From contig JAZGTN010000046.1 in assembly GCA_037783415.1 (NCBI GenBank), positions 2,610,501 through 2,674,500 on the forward strand: DNA of 64,000 nt. The letters are read 5' to 3'. The translations under genes were made by a program, and so were the position numbers. The DNA is from Leptasterias polaris. Lineage: Eukaryota; Echinodermata; Asteroidea; Forcipulatida; Asteriidae. Positions 60,101 to 64,000 of the stretch are shown here, piece by piece. Each line of letters opens with the position of its first letter. Position 1 is the stretch's first letter. Under the pieces are notes generated by a model. The model saw nothing but the letters and a program-made list of their open reading frames with translations, had not been told where the DNA came from and searched no databases.

Positions 60101-63100
60101 GAACTGAGACAAGTAAGAAAAAGATTTATCTCATATTCTTAATGGCATTAAGTATACTTGATTACTCCAGAAATGAAAGATAATTTATCAGACCCAAAGT
60201 CAACATTTGAACATAATTTGTTTTTGTTATTCAATTGAAAAACACAAGACCATCGGACTTGTTATAGGTCATAAGTTTACTGGCCCAACACTAAAATTAC
60301 CGGCCTCGGGCCTGTGGTCCAGTGTAAAATTTGAGCCCTGACAATCATCAAAGCATTTCGATTTGTCAGGGATCCGGGCTAATTACAGGATTCAAACTGA
60401 CCTATCATCACCGCGCAATCTTGATGAGACATAATAATATTGGAAACGACAAATTTATCACTCCCAAAGGAAGAAAAAGAAAGATTACAAATGTAAAGCT
60501 AAATTTAAGCTTAAATACACATCACAGACTGAAATGCTGGCACTTTTATAAATGCAACAACTAGACAAGCAGATGACAGAAGATAACAATATTAGGCACA
60601 TTGGTTACAAATATTAAAATATACAACAAAAGTACTCAATACAGAGGGAGGAAAGAGAACCAGCTGGAGCCCGAAGGATTGCCGAAAAGAAACAACAATC
60701 CTTTCTAGAGATTCTCTTTTCCAGCTGGTTTCAAAACAGAGCAATATAAATTGGGAAAAAATATATGTATTTATAACAAATTTACAAACATGTATACACA
60801 CACACAATATCATTTATAAGATTGATTAAACAAATGGTAACAACCTCTAAAGTGGGATAATTAAATTAGGAAGTACATTGACTAAAATAAAGAAAACAAG
60901 TGAGTTACAAATAATATTAGATATGAAAGTATACTTACTGTTTGTTCAATCACTATGGGCACCATGGGAGAGTGAACTGTGGTTGAGACACGAAACAGTC
61001 GTTGTGTCTGCCGACAGTGTGAGACAACTTTGGGTTGTGAAAGTACCCTCTGCGTAAGAATCAATGTAAATACATAAGAATTTGTTATTATTTGTATAAT
61101 ATTAGACTGAGTACACTGTAAGTTAGTAGTGTAAGATGTCATTAACAAACTGGCCTTTAAAAGTGCAATATTCCCTTCAACGAAAAAATTGTTAAGAAAT
61201 ACTGCTTAAAAATCATAAAGAAAGTGTCATGTTCATAATTCAAGTGGAAAAAACAACAACAAAATCGCCAACCCACGACGTCACGATGCCACTGACTTAG
61301 TTGTGATGAGTACCTTTCTGGACAGGAAGGATATTATTGGTTCATTTGACCTGAAACAAGTATTATTTAAGGAAGATAAACTAATAAAAACAGTGGCTGT
61401 CGGATACTGCATTTTTATGCCCTTTTAAAACTTATACATTACCAACAAATCAAAACAAGAATGAGAACAATATTTACAGAGTATGGAAAGTTTTGTTTTA
61501 TTAATCAAGTGGAAAAGAACAAAATAATAGTTAATACATAAATCACAACAAAACTTTGAATTGAAGTGGAGCTGACTGCTGAGCGGTAGCACTATATACC
61601 GGAAAACACCGGAAAACACCGGAAAACACCGGAAAACACCGGAAAACTACCGGAAAACACCGGAAAACACATGAAAACTACCGGAAAACACATGAAAACA
61701 AATGTTCACGTTGTTGAGTGAAGCTCGCCCTCATTTGGCGCTCGTCGCACGATCTCTACACTGGTTCCCTGTCTTTTTTTCACATGGATAAAGAAGGTAC
61801 CACTCGCCAACGGTAGCAACAATAATTATTTTGAATTAAAAGAACAAACATTTCTTTCAGTGTGAATAATGCTTTACTTGACTTACTACTAATAATAATA
61901 ATAATTCTTAATATAGCGTTTTACATTAAAAATCTCTAAACGCTGTGCAAGAGATCAAAATTAGATAAGATTGTATTTGTAATGTTTTTTTTTTTCCCCC
62001 ACTGGATATAGTTCTTATTTTTTGTCAACGTCTACAGTACTGCAAAATCTCGTCCACAAATTGTATGATGAGTCGCCACCCCGCACGCGCACTGCTCGAA
62101 GAGATCGATGTGCAGGGTTTTGGATGCTGTATACATAGCACAGTTCTATTCACGGGACATTAAACGGGAGGGGGGGCCCTCACCCCCCAACCCACCCCCC
62201 CCCCCCCCCCCCCCCCCCATCCCCACACTTTTTAAAAGGTGTTGATTCCCCCAACCCCAACCCTCACTATTCGGCACTTTTTGGGTGTTGACATTTTTTT
62301 TTTAAATAGGTTTAATTGTTTTTCATAAATATCGTTGGCTTCATATCCTTGTGGGTGTTTTCCGGTGAGTACTGGGCGGGGTACACATGGCGTGTCCATG
62401 TTGCCTGTCGCTGGAATTTTATTACGTGAACAATGCGAAGTTGACCGACACTACATCCTAAATTGTAATTTAAACCTTTGAGATTAATAGACCGATCCAT
62501 TAAGCCCCGCCCACTAACAATTCCGGACCACAAGCCGCGCGTTTGATAAGCCGCAGCGTCGTCTTTTTTGTATTTTGAGATTCTTTGTTATTATATAAGC
62601 CGCAAGAAGATCGTGGACAATTCACGCACAACGGCGCTTATAAAGCCAACCATTATCAGACACAAAAGGAGGGAGATCGGGTGCTCGCAAACAGGCCGCA
62701 AATCGGGTAAACAAAAGGAGCGTTCTCGAGCAGGGGCTTGCGAGTTCCTGCAACTTTATTATTGATCTCGCGCCTAAGCTGCCTTTAGTGGCGGTAAACT
62801 AGAAAGGAATGTATCATAATTGCGGGGCACTCAATCGCGGCCTGTGTATGGCCGGTCAGTTAGCCTGCGTTTGTAAACAACTCACGTAGCGCTAATAGCT
62901 GTGGTACAATGAAAGCAGTCTATTGGTTGGATCACCAGGAGCGTTGTAGATCCTCAGTGCAGAGATCGTGCGACGTGCAGCGCCAAAGGAGGGCGTGAAA
63001 AAAATATTTCTTGTGTTTTCCGGTGTTTTCCGGTATATAGGGTGTTTTCCGGTATATAGGGTGTTTTCCGGTAGTTTTCCGGTAGTTTTCCGGTAGTTTT

Positions 63101-63501
63101 CCGGTGTTTTCCGGTGTTTTCCGGTAGTTTTCCGGTATTTTCCGGTGTTTTCCGGTGTTTTCCGGTATATAGTATCACCCCTGCTGAGGGGTCCAAAAAA
63201 GCATTGACTCAACTCAATGATGACTGTTCACTTGGCCACTTCACTTGGCTTACCCTTCACTTGTGTATGTAGTGAACATCATGATCGAATGTCACTCTAT
63301 CTCTAGTCAGTCTAACTAACGTAAGACGTCATACTAGTATTAACAGTCATACTCAGTCCATCTTAACTCTTGTCTCTAGTGATCTCTAGTCAAACATACG
63401 TAACATAGTAGCGATACTGATTAGTGATTAGATTAGTGGTGGGTTAGATTGAAACAACTTTGATTTGAACTTACACCTAAACACCGCAGCAGCATCGGCA
63501 T
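54110..63501 (-). CDS. CLPP: ATP-dependent Clp protease proteolytic subunit, mitochondrial, 7 exons, 241 aa
   Basis: Exons on the minus strand: 63501-63475, 61049-60939, 59592-59521, 58649-58553, 56256-56069, 55022-54917, 54234-54110. All are GT-AG, 726 nt, phases consistent. Exon 1 codes only nine residues (MPMLLRCLG); with exon 2 it gives an Arg-rich, acid-free mitochondrial targeting sequence before the mature start PIVIEQT. The serine peptidase core is complete: S133 in [11 protein letters not shown]158 in VMVHQPSG, D207 in MERDRF. The S-H spacing (25) and H-D spacing (49) equal those of bacterial ClpP. The protein forms the double-heptamer chamber that works with ClpX in the matrix. The C-terminal tail is shorter than in vertebrates. 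Intron 1 holds a 1.6-kb TIR element, and intron 2 a partial duplication of exon 3. Identification is secure; the tiny exon 1 is the least certain part. Confidence 0.94.
54283..54617 (+). mobile_element. Non-autonomous TIR element with CAGGGATGTGAT ends, CLPP intron 6
   Basis: It begins CAGGGATGTGATTTCTCTG and ends ATCACATCCCTG. It shares its first 220 bp, inverted, with 25516-25775. GCTCGCAAGTTTTCGA is duplicated in tandem near 54520-54550. Confidence 0.75.
55250..55385 (+). repeat. Minisatellite of about 11 bp (TTACAGTTAAG), CLPP intron 5
   Basis: About 11 copies with G/A and T/G changes (TTACAGGTAAG, TTACAGTTAAT). It is simple tandem sequence without coding potential. Confidence 0.9.
56342..56905. 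mobile_element. hAT-like non-autonomous element, CLPP intron 4
   Basis: Ends CAGGGTTCTGCCCA and TGGGCAGAACCCTG are inverted, with extra subterminal GTGCCGG / CCGGCAC. CATTTA flanks both sides (56336-56341 and 56906-56911). The CAGGG tip is typical of hAT elements, although a full 8-bp duplication is not seen. Confidence 0.75.
57156..57531. mobile_element. TTAA-target MITE, family M1 (copy 3), CLPP intron 4
   Basis: The element (57160-57527) has TTAA on both sides, ends AGGCACTGAACACGTTTGG and CGTGTACAGTGCCT, and is nearly identical to 5852-6246 without its hairpin insertion. Confidence 0.9.
58015..58260. mobile_element. MITE related to 39178-39372, CLPP intron 4
   Basis: It begins CAGGGCCCCATTTCATGGCT and ends AGAGCCATAAAATTTGACCC. 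The interior contains several GCGCTTA / TAAGCG-like short inverted words. Confidence 0.7.
58680..58915 (+). mobile_element. SINE copy related to the 219-bp tandem unit, CLPP intron 3
   Basis: TCTGCTCTAGCAATGCAAAG, the B-box-like GGGTTCGAATCCCACCC, then ACTGAGTATACATTGCTTAA. The 3' end AATTAACATCTATTAAAACA is itself repeated three times in tandem (58848-58915). Confidence 0.82.
59785..59905 (-). pseudogene. Partial duplicate of CLPP exon 3 and its upstream intron
   Basis: On the minus strand GTGACAGGGTCGTGGACAGA, then AGAGCTTATGACATCTACTC copies the acceptor and first part of exon 3 (59592-59550). The following intron text (CTTCTTTATCAAACAAATTC on plus) is also copied. An inserted base after GTCGTGG shifts the frame, and the copy lacks the second half and the donor. 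It lies about 240 bp upstream of the true exon. Confidence 0.8.
59941..60340. mobile_element. 400-bp hAT-like MITE, CLPP intron 2
   Basis: It begins CAGGGCTCGAATTT and ends AAATTTGAGCCCTG. Internal phrases (GGCTTGTAGCTCAAAAT, ACTGGACCAGA) recur in DHCR24 intron 1 near 12510-12745, which looks like a diverged copy. The target duplication is unclear. Confidence 0.78.
61593..63171. mobile_element. 1.58-kb TIR element with minisatellite arms, CLPP intron 1
   Basis: The left arm starts TATATACCGGAAAACACC and continues as 11-bp repeats of CCGGAAAACAC. The right arm is the inverse, ending TTTTCCGGTATATA. Beyond the minisatellite the arms still match (GAGATCGTGCGACG and GAGGGCG), so each arm is about 180-215 bp. 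Flanks GTAGCAC and GTATCAC look like a 7-bp target duplication with one change. The interior has a long C run (62188-62218) and no transposase frame. Confidence 0.8.
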
Positions 63502-64000
63502 AATGTTTTTATTGCGAGCTTCAAGAGAGAGATTCCAAATGAGAAAATCTTAAAATTGTTGTCAAGAGTTCCTCTGCTCTACGACACACAGCAAACCGTG
63601 TCTGATTCGCTCGCTTTGGGTGCTGGATATGGGAAGAAACGAAGGAGGAGGAGGAGCGAGAACGTCGGTGTTTTGTGAAATTGTGTGTTGTGTAAACGCA
63701 CGCATGTGAATTTAACTCTTGGGGGCGCCCTTTACATTTCGCCACTACACTGGTCCAAAAACAAACAAAAGAGGGGGTGCTTCACCCAGACGTGTCTTTT
63801 AATTCTGTGTGTGTGTTTCGGCGTATAGGTCATGTTCGTGAGTTTTGAGGTAGAACAACAAACTCTATTATTTTCGAGGATTTGACGACCTTAGTAAGAG
63901 TTCAAGTTATAGTGTTGATACCTTACCAGGAGCCTCTCTAAATTAAATTGTTGTCAGTAAGTACTTTTCAGACTAGTGAGTAATAGAACTTGAAGTAACA
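63502..64000. other. Upstream flank of CLPP
   Basis: This presumably contains the CLPP promoter. A GAGGAGGAGGAG run lies near 63641-63655. I see no exon, repeat match or TATA box that I would defend. Confidence 0.4.

Noticed and set aside
63521..63745. 74-residue minus-strand ORF upstream of CLPP as a longer first exon
   Set aside because: It is followed by an in-frame stop before the CLPP start at 63501 and has no donor leading to exon 2; the 27-nt exon 63501-63475 fits phase and gives a sensible targeting peptide.

Overview
This window is animal nuclear DNA from a deuterostome invertebrate, most likely an echinoderm (sea star or sea cucumber). The reasons are short exons in long AT-rich introns, canonical GT-AG junctions, many tRNA-derived SINEs, TTAA-target MITEs and foldback elements, and proteins close to vertebrate orthologues. 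The species cannot be fixed from the sequence alone.

Five complete protein-coding genes can be assembled exon by exon, with codon phase preserved across every junction. (1) Minus strand, 6478 to 182, 8 exons, 635 aa: a protein with an SGNH/GDSL-type hydrolase domain, then a C2H2 finger, then a PHD finger. It has no obvious named orthologue. (2) Plus strand, 12234 to 23848, 9 exons, 520 aa: DHCR24, delta(24)-sterol reductase. (3) Minus strand, 32959 to 26606, 5 exons, 414 aa: PNKP, polynucleotide kinase 3'-phosphatase, in a form without the FHA domain. (4) Plus strand, 33462 to 49785, 13 exons, 610 aa: LRRC40. (5) Minus strand, 63501 to 54110, 7 exons, 241 aa: CLPP, the mitochondrial Clp protease proteolytic subunit, with an intact Ser-His-Asp triad.

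Layout: the SGNH/C2H2/PHD gene is bracketed by inverted copies of one satellite, a fragment at 1-192 and a 3.4 kb array at 6781-10211. A 2 kb spacer with a G-rich minisatellite follows, then DHCR24. DHCR24 and PNKP converge across 2.7 kb of repeats. PNKP and LRRC40 are head to head with 502 bp between start codons, probably a shared promoter. LRRC40 and CLPP converge across 4.3 kb that holds a piggyBac-like element. The genes do not form one pathway: sterol synthesis, DNA end repair, an LRR scaffold and mitochondrial proteolysis are housekeeping jobs side by side.

The unusual content is in how repeats relate to genes. Two exons (DHCR24 exon 5 and LRRC40 exon 7) have had their 3' end plus splice donor amplified into tandem arrays in the following intron, about 7 and about 39 copies. 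One palindromic repeat family sits directly upstream of several 3' splice sites in three genes. A tRNA-derived SINE has been amplified as nine near-identical 219-bp tandem units. Two very small hairpins sharing the core ATGGAGG/CCTCCAT are flanked by short direct repeats, and one of them has a visible empty site in sister copies. Several TIR elements, including one whose arms are an 11-bp minisatellite, lie in introns.
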